Assembly (NCBI GenBank): GCA_000335735.1
Contig: AMYY01000007.1
Span: 1-64,000, forward strand
DNA from: an alpha proteobacterium L41A
GTDB taxonomy: Bacteria; Pseudomonadota; Alphaproteobacteria; Caulobacterales; Caulobacteraceae
Reading direction: 5' to 3'
DNA length: 64,000 nt
Shown here: positions 22,200 to 31,418 of the stretch, piece after piece
Position numbering within the stretch: position 1 is the stretch's first letter
Layout: every line of letters starts with the position of its first letter
Translations under genes and position numbers: made by a program
Notes under the pieces: generated by a model
What the model was told of the DNA's origin: nothing
The model's input: only the letters and a program-made list of their open reading frames with translations
Database searches by the model: none

Positions 22200-22832
22200 G
22201 TGACCCGTGGACAATTCATAAGCTTCGAAGGCGGCGAGGGCGCCGGCAAATCGACCCAGGTCGGGCGGCTGGTCGCGCGGCTGCAGGCGGTGTTGGGCGA
22301 GCGCAAGGTCGTGCGCACGCGTGAGCCGGGGGGCTCCAAGGGCGCGGAGGTGATCCGCAATCTGGTGGTGGCCACGGACGCCGAGCCGTGGTCGGCCATG
22401 ACCGAGACCCTGCTGATGTACGCCTCGCGCTCGGACCATCTGGAGCGAACCATCCGCCCGGCGCTGTCGGCCGGCGACTGGGTTGTGTGCGATCGGTTCG
22501 CCGATTCGAGCCGGGCCTACCAGGGCGCTGGCGGCGGCGTGGCGCAAAGCTTCATCGAACAGATCGACGCCGGCGTGGTCGGGGGCGACCAGCCGGACCT
22601 GACCCTGGTGTTCGACCTGCCCGTCGAGGTCGGGCTGGAGCGGGCGTTCGGGCGAGGCCTGTTCGAGACGCGGTTCGAATCCAAGGGGCTGGAGTTCCAT
22701 CAGCGCCTGCGCGAGGGCTTTCTGAGGATCGTCGAAACCAATCCTCAGCGTTGCGTGCTGATCGACGCGGTTGGATCGCTGGACGAGGTCGAGGCGCGGG
22801 TCTGGCAGGCGGTTCAGGACCGGCTGCTGTGA
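22200..22832 (+). CDS. tmk: Thymidylate kinase
   Basis: Phosphorylates dTMP to dTDP in DNA precursor synthesis. The P-loop FEGGEGAGKSTQ lies near residues 9-20, the DRFADSSRAYQG motif near 98-109, and RTREPGG near 41-47. The 210-aa length is standard. The start is GTG at 22200, and the stop overlaps the holB GTG start. This rlpA-tmk-holB-tatD-MBL run is a common alphaproteobacterial arrangement. Confidence 0.95.
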   Translation: MTRGQFISFEGGEGAGKSTQVGRLVARLQAVLGERKVVRTREPGGSKGAEVIRNLVVATDAEPWSAMTETLLMYASRSDHLERTIRPALSAGDWVVCDRFADSSRAYQGAGGGVAQSFIEQIDAGVVGGDQPDLTLVFDLPVEVGLERAFGRGLFETRFESKGLEFHQRLREGFLRIVETNPQRCVLIDAVGSLDEVEARVWQAVQDRLL

Positions 22833-23818
22833 GCGATCATCCGCGTGACCGGTTCGACCTGATCCCTGATGCCGCGGCGGAGACGGCGTTTCTGGATGCC
22901 TGGGAGCGGGGGCGGTTGCACCACGCCTGGCTGTTGTGCGGGGTCGAGGGGACGGGCAAGGCGACCTTCGCCTATCGCGCGGCGCGACGACTGCTGGGTG
23001 CGGCGGCCGATCCGGGCTCCGGACCGCTGGGCGCGCGGCGCGATGATCCGGTCAGCCGGCTGATCTCGGCCCAATCGCATCCCGATCTGCTGGTGCTGGA
23101 ACGCCTGGTCGAAGGGGGCAAGACCAAGAAGTCGATCTCGGTCGATCAGTCGCGCGAACTGCCGGAGTTCTTTTCAAAGAGCCCGTCACAAGCCCAGTTT
23201 CGGGTGGCGATCATCGATGCGGCCGACGACCTGAACCTGAATGCCGCCAACGCCTTGCTGAAGGTTCTTGAGGAGCCGCCGGAGCGCGGCGTGCTGTTTC
23301 TGGTGACCCATGCGCCGGGGCGGTTGCTGGCGACGATCCGGTCGCGGTGCCGGCGGCTGAGCTTTCCGATCTGGACGCCGGATCGGCTGGAGACCCTGGT
23401 GCGCAACCGGACGGGCGCGGAGCGCGAAGACGCCGAACATGCGGCGATCATGGCGGGCGGATCGCCAGGGGCGGCCCTGGCCCTGGCCTCCGGCGCGACG
23501 TTCGAGATGGACCAACTGGCGCGGCGCTGGGTCGAGGGCGACGTGGACCGGGCCGAAGCCCTGGCCATCGCCGACCGGTTCCGCGGCGCCGAGGGGCAGG
23601 AGCGATTCGAGACCTTGATGGACCGATTGATCGCGGCGGTGCGGATGCGCGCCTTGCAGAGCGCGCCGGGCGCCGGCAATCGCTGGGCCGAACTGTGGGA
23701 ACGGCTGCAGCCGTTGCCGGAACGGGCGGCGGGGCTGAACCTGGACAAGGCCGATGTGCTGGCCGGCGCGCTGGCGGACCTGAAGCGGGTCCAGGCCCAG
23801 CAGGAGCGGATGGGCTGA
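22829..23818 (+). CDS. holB: DNA polymerase III delta-prime subunit
   Basis: Clamp-loader subunit that helps place the beta sliding clamp. The GTG at 22829 overlaps tmk and gives 329 aa; the longer open frame upstream is only a shadow of tmk. An N-terminal AAA+ fold shows HAWLLCGVEGTGKATFAYRAAR, LNAANALLKVLEEPP and the sensor-1-like LFLVTHAPGRLLATIRSRC. The P-loop is imperfect (GVEGTGKA), as usual for delta-prime. The stop overlaps the tatD ATG. Confidence 0.92.
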   Translation: MSDHPRDRFDLIPDAAAETAFLDAWERGRLHHAWLLCGVEGTGKATFAYRAARRLLGAAADPGSGPLGARRDDPVSRLISAQSHPDLLVLERLVEGGKTKKSISVDQSRELPEFFSKSPSQAQFRVAIIDAADDLNLNAANALLKVLEEPPERGVLFLVTHAPGRLLATIRSRCRRLSFPIWTPDRLETLVRNRTGAEREDAEHAAIMAGGSPGAALALASGATFEMDQLARRWVEGDVDRAEALAIADRFRGAEGQERFETLMDRLIAAVRMRALQSAPGAGNRWAELWERLQPLPERAAGLNLDKADVLAGALADLKRVQAQQERMG

Positions 23819-24600
23819 TGCTGATCGACAGTCATGTGAACCTGCACGCGCCGCAGTTCGACGAGGACCGGGATGCCGTGATCGCGCGCGCGCGCGAGGC
23901 AGGCGTCGGGCTGATGGTCGAGATCTCCGACAAGCTGGAGACCTTCGAGGCGACGCACGGCATCGCCATGGCCAATGAGGACATCTGGTGCACGGTCGGG
24001 GTCCATCCGCACGAGGCCAAGGATGCGGCGGACCTGACGGCGGCGACCCTGATCGACCTGGCCCAGCGGCCCAAGGTGGTCGGGATCGGCGAATGCGGTC
24101 TGGATTTCCACTACGACCTCAGCCCGCGCGAGGTGCAGGCGGCGGTGTTCCGGCAGCATGTGGCGGCGGCGCGCGACACCGGTCTGCCGCTGGTGATCCA
24201 CACGCGTGAGGCGGACGATGTGATGGCGTCGATCCTGCGCGAGGAATATGCCGCAGGGCCGTTCAAGATGTTGATGCACTGCTATACGAGTGGTGCGGAA
24301 CTGGCGAAAATCGCGGCTGAAATGGGCGCCTGGTTTTCGGTTTCCGGTATCGCGACCTTCAAGGCGGCTGAGGACGTGCGGGCGGTGATCCGCGATATGC
24401 CCGGCGACCGGATCATCGTCGAGACCGACTGCCCCTATCTGGCGCCCATTCCGCATCGGGGGCGGCGCAACGAGCCGGCCTACATCGGCCATGTGCTGGA
24501 CAAGCTGGCCGAGATCCGGGGTTGGGACGCCGAGGAAGCGGATCGCCTTACGACCGAGGCCTTCTTCGGCCTCTTTGACCGGATACCCAGACCCGCATGA
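23818..24600 (+). CDS. tatD: TatD-family metal-dependent hydrolase
   Basis: A 260-aa TIM-barrel hydrolase; relatives are 3'-5' exonucleases acting on damaged DNA. Motifs are MLIDSHVNLH at the N-terminus, VGIGECGLDFHYD, LVIHTREADD, LMHCYTSG and IIVETDCPYLAPIPHRGR. The first metal motif reads H6-V-N8 rather than the common HxH, while the other ligands look intact. The ATG overlaps the holB stop, and the stop overlaps the MBL gene by ATGA. Confidence 0.9.
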   Translation: MLIDSHVNLHAPQFDEDRDAVIARAREAGVGLMVEISDKLETFEATHGIAMANEDIWCTVGVHPHEAKDAADLTAATLIDLAQRPKVVGIGECGLDFHYDLSPREVQAAVFRQHVAAARDTGLPLVIHTREADDVMASILREEYAAGPFKMLMHCYTSGAELAKIAAEMGAWFSVSGIATFKAAEDVRAVIRDMPGDRIIVETDCPYLAPIPHRGRRNEPAYIGHVLDKLAEIRGWDAEEADRLTTEAFFGLFDRIPRPA

Positions 24601-25391
24601 GTTTCGAAGTCGTCATTCTGGGCAGCGGGTCGTCGGGCGGGGTGCCGCGCGGGGACGGCGACTGGGGCGCCTGCGACCCAGCCGAGCCCAAGAACCGGCG
24701 TACGCGCTGTTCGATGCTGGCGAGAATGACCGGCCCAGAGGGGGTGACCACTGTCCTCATCGACACATCACCGGACCTGCGTGAGCAGATGCTGGCCAGC
24801 GGCACGAAGCATGTGGATGCGGTGCTCTACACCCACGATCATGCGGACCAGACCCACGGCATCGACGACCTGCGCACCTTCGCCGCGCGCGCCAGGAAGC
24901 GGATACCGGCGTGGATGGATGCGGCGACCTACGGCTCGCTGACGCATCGGTTCGACTACATCTTCGAGAGCAAGTTCGGTTATCCGCCGCTGCTGGACGG
25001 ACGGATCATTCCGCCGCATGGCACGGCCTGGTCGGTCGAGGGCGCGGGCGGCTCGATCCCGGTCACGACCTTTAATCAGGCGCATGGGCCGATCCGCTCG
25101 GTCGGCTATCGATTGGGCGACGTCGCCTATTCCAGCGATGTGTCCGATCTGGACGAGGCGGCCTTGGCGGCGGTGGCCGGGTGCAAGCTCTGGATTGTCG
25201 ATGCGCTGCGTTACGCGCCGCATCCGACCCATGCGCATCTGGACCAGGCCCTGGCGTGGATCGCCGCCGCAGACGTAGAGCGCGCGGTGCTGACGAACCT
25301 GCACATCGATATGGATTACAAGGCGTTGTCGGCGCTTGTTCCCAAAAACGTCGAGGTCGGATTCGATGGCTGGAGCCGAGTGATCGGCTAG
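24597..25391 (+). CDS. MBL-fold metallo-hydrolase (PhnP-like)
   Basis: A 264-aa metallo-beta-lactamase-fold hydrolase. The N-terminal ILGSGSSGGVPRGDGDWGAC includes the usual GSGSS turn, and the metal motif is YTHDHADQTHG. Further metal-site candidates are FNQAHGPIRSVGYR, AYSSDVSDL and TNLHIDMDY. PhnP relatives cleave cyclic phosphodiesters of phosphonate metabolism, but no phn genes are present and relatives next to tatD are common, so the substrate is unknown. The final TAG shares the palindrome CTAG with the convergent recG stop. Confidence 0.85.
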   Translation: MSFEVVILGSGSSGGVPRGDGDWGACDPAEPKNRRTRCSMLARMTGPEGVTTVLIDTSPDLREQMLASGTKHVDAVLYTHDHADQTHGIDDLRTFAARARKRIPAWMDAATYGSLTHRFDYIFESKFGYPPLLDGRIIPPHGTAWSVEGAGGSIPVTTFNQAHGPIRSVGYRLGDVAYSSDVSDLDEAALAAVAGCKLWIVDALRYAPHPTHAHLDQALAWIAAADVERAVLTNLHIDMDYKALSALVPKNVEVGFDGWSRVIG

Positions 25392-27475
25392 CTTGCGCCG
25401 GCCTTGTGATTTTTCCAGTCGAATAGCTCTTCCAGCACCTGCACCGCCTGGCCGCGTTCCGACGTCAAATCCGGGTCGCGGTTCATGATCAGCCGGGCAT
25501 CATCGGCGGCGGCCAGCATCAGGCTGCGGTGGCGGATCGGGTCGGCGAAGCGGTAGGCGGGAAAACCGCTCTGCTTCAGGCCCAGGGGATCGCCGCCGCC
25601 GCGCAGCCGGAAATCTTCCTCGGCGATCTCGAAACCATCCTCGGTGCGACGCAGGGTTTCGAGCCGCTCCTTGGCCGTCTCGCCCAAGGCGCCGTCCTGA
25701 CCGCCGTATAGCAGGATGCAGGCGCTGGCCTTGGAGCCGCGCCCAACGCGGCCGCGAAGTTGGTGCAACTGCGCCAGACCGAAGCGGTCGGCGTGTTCGA
25801 TCACCATGATCGAGGCGTTGGGCACGTCCACGCCGACTTCGACCACCGTGGTGGCGACGAGAACCGGCAGGCGGCCGTCGGCGAAGTCGGCCATGACGGC
25901 CTCGCGCTCTGCGCCCGGCATCTGGCCGTGGGCCAGGCCGACCTCCACGCCCAGGAGGCGCCGCAGATCGTCGGCGCGATCGACGGCGGCCGCCAGGTCG
26001 ATGGCCTCGGATTCCTCAACCAGAGGACAGATCCAATAGGCCTGGGCGCCGCTTTCGACGGCGCTCTTCAGGCGGGCGGCGACCTCGCCGATGCGGGCCA
26101 AGGGCAGGACGGCGGTTGTGACGGGCGTGCGGCCGGGCGGCTTTTCCATCAGGCGACTGACTTCCAACTCGCCGTACTGCGTCAGTTCGAGCGTGCGGGG
26201 GATGGGGGTGGCCGACATGGTGAGCAGATGGACGGCGCCCAGGCGCGGGTCGCCCTTGGCTTGCAGTCGCTGGCGCTCGTTGACGCCGAACCGGTGCTGT
26301 TCGTCGATGACGGCTAACGCCAGGCGGTCGAAGCGAACGGCGTCCTGGAACAGGGCATGGGTGCCGATGGCGACCTTGACGTGACCCGAGGCCAGAGCGG
26401 CCAGCTTCTCGCGGCGTTGAGCCGGGGTGTCGCGGCCCGTGAGCAGGACGGCGGCGACGCCGGCTGCGTCCAGCATGGGGCCGAGCTTCTCGTAATGCTG
26501 GCGCGCCAGGATTTCGGTCGGGGCCATGAGCGCGGACTGGAAACCGCCGGAAGCGGCGTCGGCCAGAGCGAGGGCGGCGACGGCGGTTTTGCCCGAGCCG
26601 ACGTCGCCTTGCAGCAATCGGCCCATCTGCTGGCCCGAGGCCAGATCACGACGGATTTCGGCGACGGCCTGGGCCTGAGCGTTGGTCAGCTGGAAGGGCA
26701 GGGCCTGGAGCAGGTGTTCGGACGCCGCGCCGGGGGCGATGACGGGGGCGGGCCTGATCTCGCGGGCGCGCCGACGACGGGCCAGAGCCAACTGATGGGC
26801 CAGGAATTCGTCATAGGCCAGGCGCTGGCGGGCCGGAGCGTCGGGCGACAGGTCCATCTCGGCTGTAGGAGCATGCAGGGCGTCCAGAGCGGCGCGCCAA
26901 CCCAGCCAGTTCTGCTTTTTGAGCCAGGCGGGATCCTGCCATTCCGGAAGGTCGGGCGCGGCGGGTAGGGCGCCCTGAACCAGTTTACGCAACTGGCGCG
27001 AGCTGAGGCCCTGCGTCGCCGGATAGACCGGTTCGGACGCTGGAATGTCGGCGGCCTTTTCGAGTGTCACGATGTCCGGGTGGACGATCTGGACCTCGCC
27101 ATTGAACCTTTCGACCTTGCCCGCGACCAACCGCGTCTCGCCGCGCGGCAACAGCCGGTCGATGTGCTGGGGCGAACCGCCGAACCAGACCAGATGCACG
27201 AAGCCCGTGGGATCGCTGGCCCGGACCTTCAGTGGCGCACCAGGACGGCTGGGCGTGAAGAGGCGGTCGATGGTCACGGTGAAGACGCCCACCTCGCCAT
27301 CGACGGCGGTGGCGGCCTCGGCAGGGCGGCGGACGATGACGCCGGACGGGCTGAGGAACAGCAGATCGCGGACCAGCGGGCCCGCCACCTTTTGCACCAG
27401 AGGCAGGACGCGAGGGCCCACGCCCTTCAGGGTCGAGACCTCGGCGAACAGGGGAAAGAGAATCTGCGGACGCAT
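25388..27475 (-). CDS. recG: ATP-dependent DNA helicase RecG
   Basis: Branch-migrating helicase that remodels stalled forks and Holliday junctions. The start is taken at ATG 27475 (MRPQILFPLF), the usual family N-terminus; the ATG at 27487 adds four residues. The wedge/OB domain runs from about 50 to 200. The helicase core has GDVGSGKTAVAALAL (Walker A), VIDEQHRFG (DExH), LTMSATPIPRTL and HQLRGRVGRG. It measures 695 aa and faces sdhE-mfd across a 134-base divergent gap. Confidence 0.95.
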   Translation of the reverse strand: MRPQILFPLFAEVSTLKGVGPRVLPLVQKVAGPLVRDLLFLSPSGVIVRRPAEAATAVDGEVGVFTVTIDRLFTPSRPGAPLKVRASDPTGFVHLVWFGGSPQHIDRLLPRGETRLVAGKVERFNGEVQIVHPDIVTLEKAADIPASEPVYPATQGLSSRQLRKLVQGALPAAPDLPEWQDPAWLKKQNWLGWRAALDALHAPTAEMDLSPDAPARQRLAYDEFLAHQLALARRRRAREIRPAPVIAPGAASEHLLQALPFQLTNAQAQAVAEIRRDLASGQQMGRLLQGDVGSGKTAVAALALADAASGGFQSALMAPTEILARQHYEKLGPMLDAAGVAAVLLTGRDTPAQRREKLAALASGHVKVAIGTHALFQDAVRFDRLALAVIDEQHRFGVNERQRLQAKGDPRLGAVHLLTMSATPIPRTLELTQYGELEVSRLMEKPPGRTPVTTAVLPLARIGEVAARLKSAVESGAQAYWICPLVEESEAIDLAAAVDRADDLRRLLGVEVGLAHGQMPGAEREAVMADFADGRLPVLVATTVVEVGVDVPNASIMVIEHADRFGLAQLHQLRGRVGRGSKASACILLYGGQDGALGETAKERLETLRRTEDGFEIAEEDFRLRGGGDPLGLKQSGFPAYRFADPIRHRSLMLAAADDARLIMNRDPDLTSERGQAVQVLEELFDWKNHKAGAS

Positions 27476-27621
27476 CGCCGTGAACATAGCGTGACCATGA
27501 CGGGTGGCGAAGTGCGTTCAGGAACGCTATCTGCGCTTCTCACATTCCTGATGCGCTATCGCTCTCCGCGCGGCGGATCGCTGCATGAGCGCATCGGCAT
27601 CTTTAACGGGCAAGGATTCTT

Positions 27622-27963
27622 GTGGCCGAAATTGACGCGCGTCCTGACAGCGAAATGACCACCGAGCAGATGACGCCTGAGCGCAGGCAGCGGCTGGGCC
27701 GCATTCAGTTCCGCGCCTGGCGGCGGGGCTTTCGCGAGGCCGATATGGTGCTGGGTCCGTTTTCCGATCAGGTCGCGCCGACCTTGACCGATGCGGAACT
27801 GGACCAGTTCGAACGGCTGATCGACGAGGAAGACCAGTGGCTTTACGGCTGGATCATCGAGCGTGATCCAACGCCGCCCGAGTTCGAGACCCCGGTGATG
27901 GCCAAGGTGCGCGCCTTCATGCACGCACACGTCGCGGCCGAAGTCGGCAAGGGAATCGGCTGA
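27622..27963 (+). CDS. sdhE: Succinate dehydrogenase flavinylation factor SdhE
   Basis: Small cytoplasmic factor that helps attach FAD covalently to SdhA. The 113-aa protein carries RAWRRGFREADMVLGPF, which contains the family RGxxExD motif, and DEEDQWLYGWI. The start is GTG at 27622, with M12 (MTTEQMTPE) as an alternative giving a more usual length. The stop overlaps the mfd start (TGATG). The recG-sdhE-mfd arrangement is typical of alphaproteobacteria. Confidence 0.9.
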   Translation: MAEIDARPDSEMTTEQMTPERRQRLGRIQFRAWRRGFREADMVLGPFSDQVAPTLTDAELDQFERLIDEEDQWLYGWIIERDPTPPEFETPVMAKVRAFMHAHVAAEVGKGIG

Positions 27964-30900
27964 TGGACGCCAAGGTCGAATACCGAACCGACGCCGATCT
28001 GGGCGGCGCGCCCGAGGGGTTGGACGCGCTGATCGTCTCAGAACGGATCAAGGCCGACGGCGGTGTCGGCTTGTTCGTCGCACGAGATTTTCAGAGATCG
28101 GGCAGCTTCGTTCAAGCGTTCCAGTTCTTCTCGAAAGATATTGAAGTTCTGGATTATCCGGCGTGGGACTGTCTGCCCTATGACCGTTTGAGCCCCACGG
28201 CGGGGATCGCGGCGCAGCGCATGGCGACGCTGACGCGACTGGCGATGCGCAAGCCCGGCGACGCGCCGTTTCTGGTCGTGACGACGGTGTCGGCGGCCAT
28301 GCAACGCACGCCGCCTAAGTCAGTCACGACACAGGCCGGGTTCGAGACGAAGGTCGGCCGCGATCTCGATATCCAGGCGCTTGAGCGATATTTCGCCGCC
28401 AACGGCTATGTCCGGGCGTCGACCGTGTCGGAGCGCGGCGAGTTCGCGGTGCGCGGCGGGGTCGTCGACGTCTATCCGCCCGGCTTCGAGGAGCCCGTCC
28501 GGCTGGACATGTTCGGATCCGAGCTGGAATCAATCCGCACCTTCGATCCGGAAACGCAGCGGTCGACCGGCCAGATGACATCCGTGTCCCTCGCGCCGGT
28601 GTCGGAGGCGCTGCTGGATGCGGCGGCCATCTCGCGATTCCGCACCGGCTATCTGAACCTGTTCGGCGCGCCGGGCGATGATCCGCTGTATGCGACGATC
28701 AGCGAGGGCGCGCGGCGCCAGGGCATGGAGCAGTGGCTGCCGCTGTTTTATGAGACCCTGGACAGCCTGTTCGATTATTTGCCGGACGACGCGGCGATCT
28801 TCCTCGACAACCAGGTCGAGACGGCCCGCGCCGAGCGATGGGATCTGGTCGCGGACGCCTATGATGCGCGCGCCGAGGCGGCCAAGGCCAAGGGTCAGGC
28901 CAGCGCCAATCGCGCCTTGCCGCCGAAGCGGCTCTATCTGGACGCCGGCGACTGGAACCAAGCTCTGGCGGGTCGCACCGTGCGGCGCTTCACGCCCTTT
29001 TCTACGGGCGGCGAGGATGCCGGCGGACGTTTGGGCCGGACCTTCGGGGCCGAGCGGGCGCAGGACAGCGTCAACCTGTTCGAGGCGGTGGCGGCCCATG
29101 CGGCGGCGCTGAAGGCCGAGGGCAAGCGGGTGCTGTTCGCCTCCTGGACCGAAGGGTCGTCGGAGCGGCTGGCGACCATGCTGGCCGACCACGGGCTGGA
29201 TCACATCGTCGCCGTGCGCGACTGGGCCGACGTTCAGGCGGCCCCGAAAGACCTCTATCTGCGAGGCGTCCTGCCGGTCGATTATGGCTTTGTCACCGAC
29301 GAGGTGGCGGTCATTTCCGAGACCGACATCCTGGGCGACCGTCTGGCGCGCCCGCGCAAGAAACGCCGCGCCTCGAACTTCCTGGCCGAGACGTCGGCCC
29401 TGACGACGGGCGATCTGGTCGTTCACCTCGATCACGGCATAGGCCGGTATGAAGGGCTCAAGACGCTGGAAATCCAGCAGGCCCCGCACGACTGCCTGGA
29501 GCTGTTCTACGCCGGTGAGAGCAAACTTTATCTGCCGGTTGAAAACATTGACCTTCTGACCCGGTACGGGTCGGATTCCGAGGGCGTCCAACTGGACAAG
29601 TTGGGCGGCGCAGGCTGGCAGGCGAGAAAGGCCAAGGCCAAGGAACGTCTGCGCGCCATGGCCGAGGGGCTGATCGCTCTGGCCGCCAAACGGGCGCTGC
29701 GCGAGACCGATGCGGTCACGCCGCCGCCGGGTCTGTTCGCCGAGTTCTGCGCGCGCTTCCCCTATGAGGAAACCGACGACCAGCTGAACACCATCGGCGA
29801 CGTGCTGGAGGATCTGGGCAAGGGCACGCCGATGGATCGCCTGATCTGCGGCGACGTCGGCTTCGGCAAGACCGAGGTGGCGCTGAGGGCCGCCTTCGTC
29901 GTCGCCATGACGGGGCAGCAGGTGGCGATCGTCGCGCCGACGACCCTGCTGGCGCGCCAGCACTACAAGACCTTCAGCGAACGCTTCGCGGGCTGGCCCG
30001 TGAAGGTGCGTCAGTTGTCGCGGATGGTGGGCGCCAAGGAGGCGGCGGAGACGCGCGCCGGACTGAAGGACGGCTCGGTCGAGATCGTCGTCGGCACCCA
30101 TGCGGTGCTGAGCGAACAGGTCGGCTTCCGCGATCTGGGCTTGGTCATCGTCGACGAGGAGCAGCACTTCGGCGTCAAGCACAAGGAGAAGCTGAAGACG
30201 CTGCGCGCCGACGTGCATCTGTTGACCCTGACCGCCACGCCGATCCCGCGCACGCTTCAGATGGCGCTGTCGGGCATCCGCGAGATGTCGATCATCGCCA
30301 CCCCGCCAGTCGACCGCCTGGCGGTGCGGACCTATGTCACGCCGTGGGACCCGGTCCTGGTGCGCGAGGCCCTGCTGCGCGAGAAATATCGCGGAGGTCA
30401 GGCCTACTACGTCGCGCCGCGCCTGAAGGACCTGCCCGCCATCGAGAAGTTCCTGCGCGAACAGGTGCCCGAGGTGAAGTTCGTCGTCGGTCACGGCCAG
30501 ATGAGCGCGACCCAGCTGGAGGAGGTGATGAGCGCCTTCTACGACGGGGAGTATGACGTCTTGGTCTCCACCACGATCGTTGAGAGCGGGCTGGATATCC
30601 CGACGGCCAATACCCTGATCGTGCATCGCGCCGACATGTTCGGCTTGGCGCAACTGTATCAAATCCGGGGGCGGGTCGGACGGTCCAAGGCGCGAGCCTT
30701 CGCCTATCTGACCACCGATGCGGTCAAGCCGATGACCCTCTCGGCCGAGCGGCGGTTGCAGGTTCTGCAGTCGCTGGACAATCTGGGCGCCGGCTTCCAG
30801 CTGGCCAGCCATGATCTAGACCAGCGCGGCGGCGGCAATCTGCTGGGCGACGAACAGTCGGGCCACATCCGCGAGGTCGGCGTCGAACTGTACCAGCAGA

Positions 30901-31412
30901 TGCTGGAAGACGCCGTGGCGGAGTTGCGCGAAAAGGGCGAGGGACCGGCGGTGGATCGCGGTTGGTCGCCATCGATCAATGTCGGCGCGTCTGTCTTGAT
31001 TCCAGAAGATTACGTGCCAGACCTGAACGTGCGCCTGAGCCTCTATCGTCGTCTTTCTGACGCCGAACAGGCCGAGGATCGCGAAGCCCTGGCCGCCGAA
31101 CTGATCGACCGGTTCGGGCCCTTGCCGGATGAGGCGCAGCAACTGCTGAAGATCGTCGGCATCAAGTCGAACTGCCGCAAGGCCTGCATCGAGAAGATCG
31201 ATATCGGGCCGCGTGGCGCGGTGCTGACTTTGCGTGACAACAGCTTCCCGAATCCGGCGGGCCTGGTCGGGCTGATCCAGAAGAACCACGCCTTCTGGAA
31301 GATTCGGCCGGATCAGAAGATCGTCGTGTCGGGCGATTGGCCGACGGCGGACGAGCGCCTGAAGGTGGCCGAGCGGATCACCGCCGATCTGGCGCGGGTG
31401 GCGGGGGCGTAA
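27963..31412 (+). CDS. mfd: Transcription-repair coupling factor Mfd
   Basis: Translocase that removes RNA polymerase stalled at DNA lesions and recruits UvrA. The 1149-aa chain has an N-terminal UvrB-like module (about 1-300), the RNA-polymerase-interacting segment GDLVVHLDHGIGRYEGLKTL (about 480-499), and a RecG-like translocase. The translocase shows GDVGFGKTEVALRAAF, VDEEQHFGVKHKEKLK, LTATPIPRTLQMAL and YQIRGRVGRSKARA. A C-terminal autoinhibitory D7 domain follows. It is cotranscribed with sdhE and convergent with the PopA-like gene 6 bases away. Confidence 0.96.
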   Translation: MDAKVEYRTDADLGGAPEGLDALIVSERIKADGGVGLFVARDFQRSGSFVQAFQFFSKDIEVLDYPAWDCLPYDRLSPTAGIAAQRMATLTRLAMRKPGDAPFLVVTTVSAAMQRTPPKSVTTQAGFETKVGRDLDIQALERYFAANGYVRASTVSERGEFAVRGGVVDVYPPGFEEPVRLDMFGSELESIRTFDPETQRSTGQMTSVSLAPVSEALLDAAAISRFRTGYLNLFGAPGDDPLYATISEGARRQGMEQWLPLFYETLDSLFDYLPDDAAIFLDNQVETARAERWDLVADAYDARAEAAKAKGQASANRALPPKRLYLDAGDWNQALAGRTVRRFTPFSTGGEDAGGRLGRTFGAERAQDSVNLFEAVAAHAAALKAEGKRVLFASWTEGSSERLATMLADHGLDHIVAVRDWADVQAAPKDLYLRGVLPVDYGFVTDEVAVISETDILGDRLARPRKKRRASNFLAETSALTTGDLVVHLDHGIGRYEGLKTLEIQQAPHDCLELFYAGESKLYLPVENIDLLTRYGSDSEGVQLDKLGGAGWQARKAKAKERLRAMAEGLIALAAKRALRETDAVTPPPGLFAEFCARFPYEETDDQLNTIGDVLEDLGKGTPMDRLICGDVGFGKTEVALRAAFVVAMTGQQVAIVAPTTLLARQHYKTFSERFAGWPVKVRQLSRMVGAKEAAETRAGLKDGSVEIVVGTHAVLSEQVGFRDLGLVIVDEEQHFGVKHKEKLKTLRADVHLLTLTATPIPRTLQMALSGIREMSIIATPPVDRLAVRTYVTPWDPVLVREALLREKYRGGQAYYVAPRLKDLPAIEKFLREQVPEVKFVVGHGQMSATQLEEVMSAFYDGEYDVLVSTTIVESGLDIPTANTLIVHRADMFGLAQLYQIRGRVGRSKARAFAYLTTDAVKPMTLSAERRLQVLQSLDNLGAGFQLASHDLDQRGGGNLLGDEQSGHIREVGVELYQQMLEDAVAELREKGEGPAVDRGWSPSINVGASVLIPEDYVPDLNVRLSLYRRLSDAEQAEDREALAAELIDRFGPLPDEAQQLLKIVGIKSNCRKACIEKIDIGPRGAVLTLRDNSFPNPAGLVGLIQKNHAFWKIRPDQKIVVSGDWPTADERLKVAERITADLARVAGA

Positions 31413-31418
31413 AGCCCC

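Noticed and set aside
24597..25391. PhnP of phosphonate degradation
   Set aside because: No phn genes nearby and the gene follows tatD as in many genomes, so only the MBL fold is supported.
28530..30812. 760-aa open frame antisense to mfd
   Set aside because: High-G+C third positions keep antisense frames open. The translation is Arg/Gln/His-rich low-complexity with no motif, while mfd on the other strand has clear domains.
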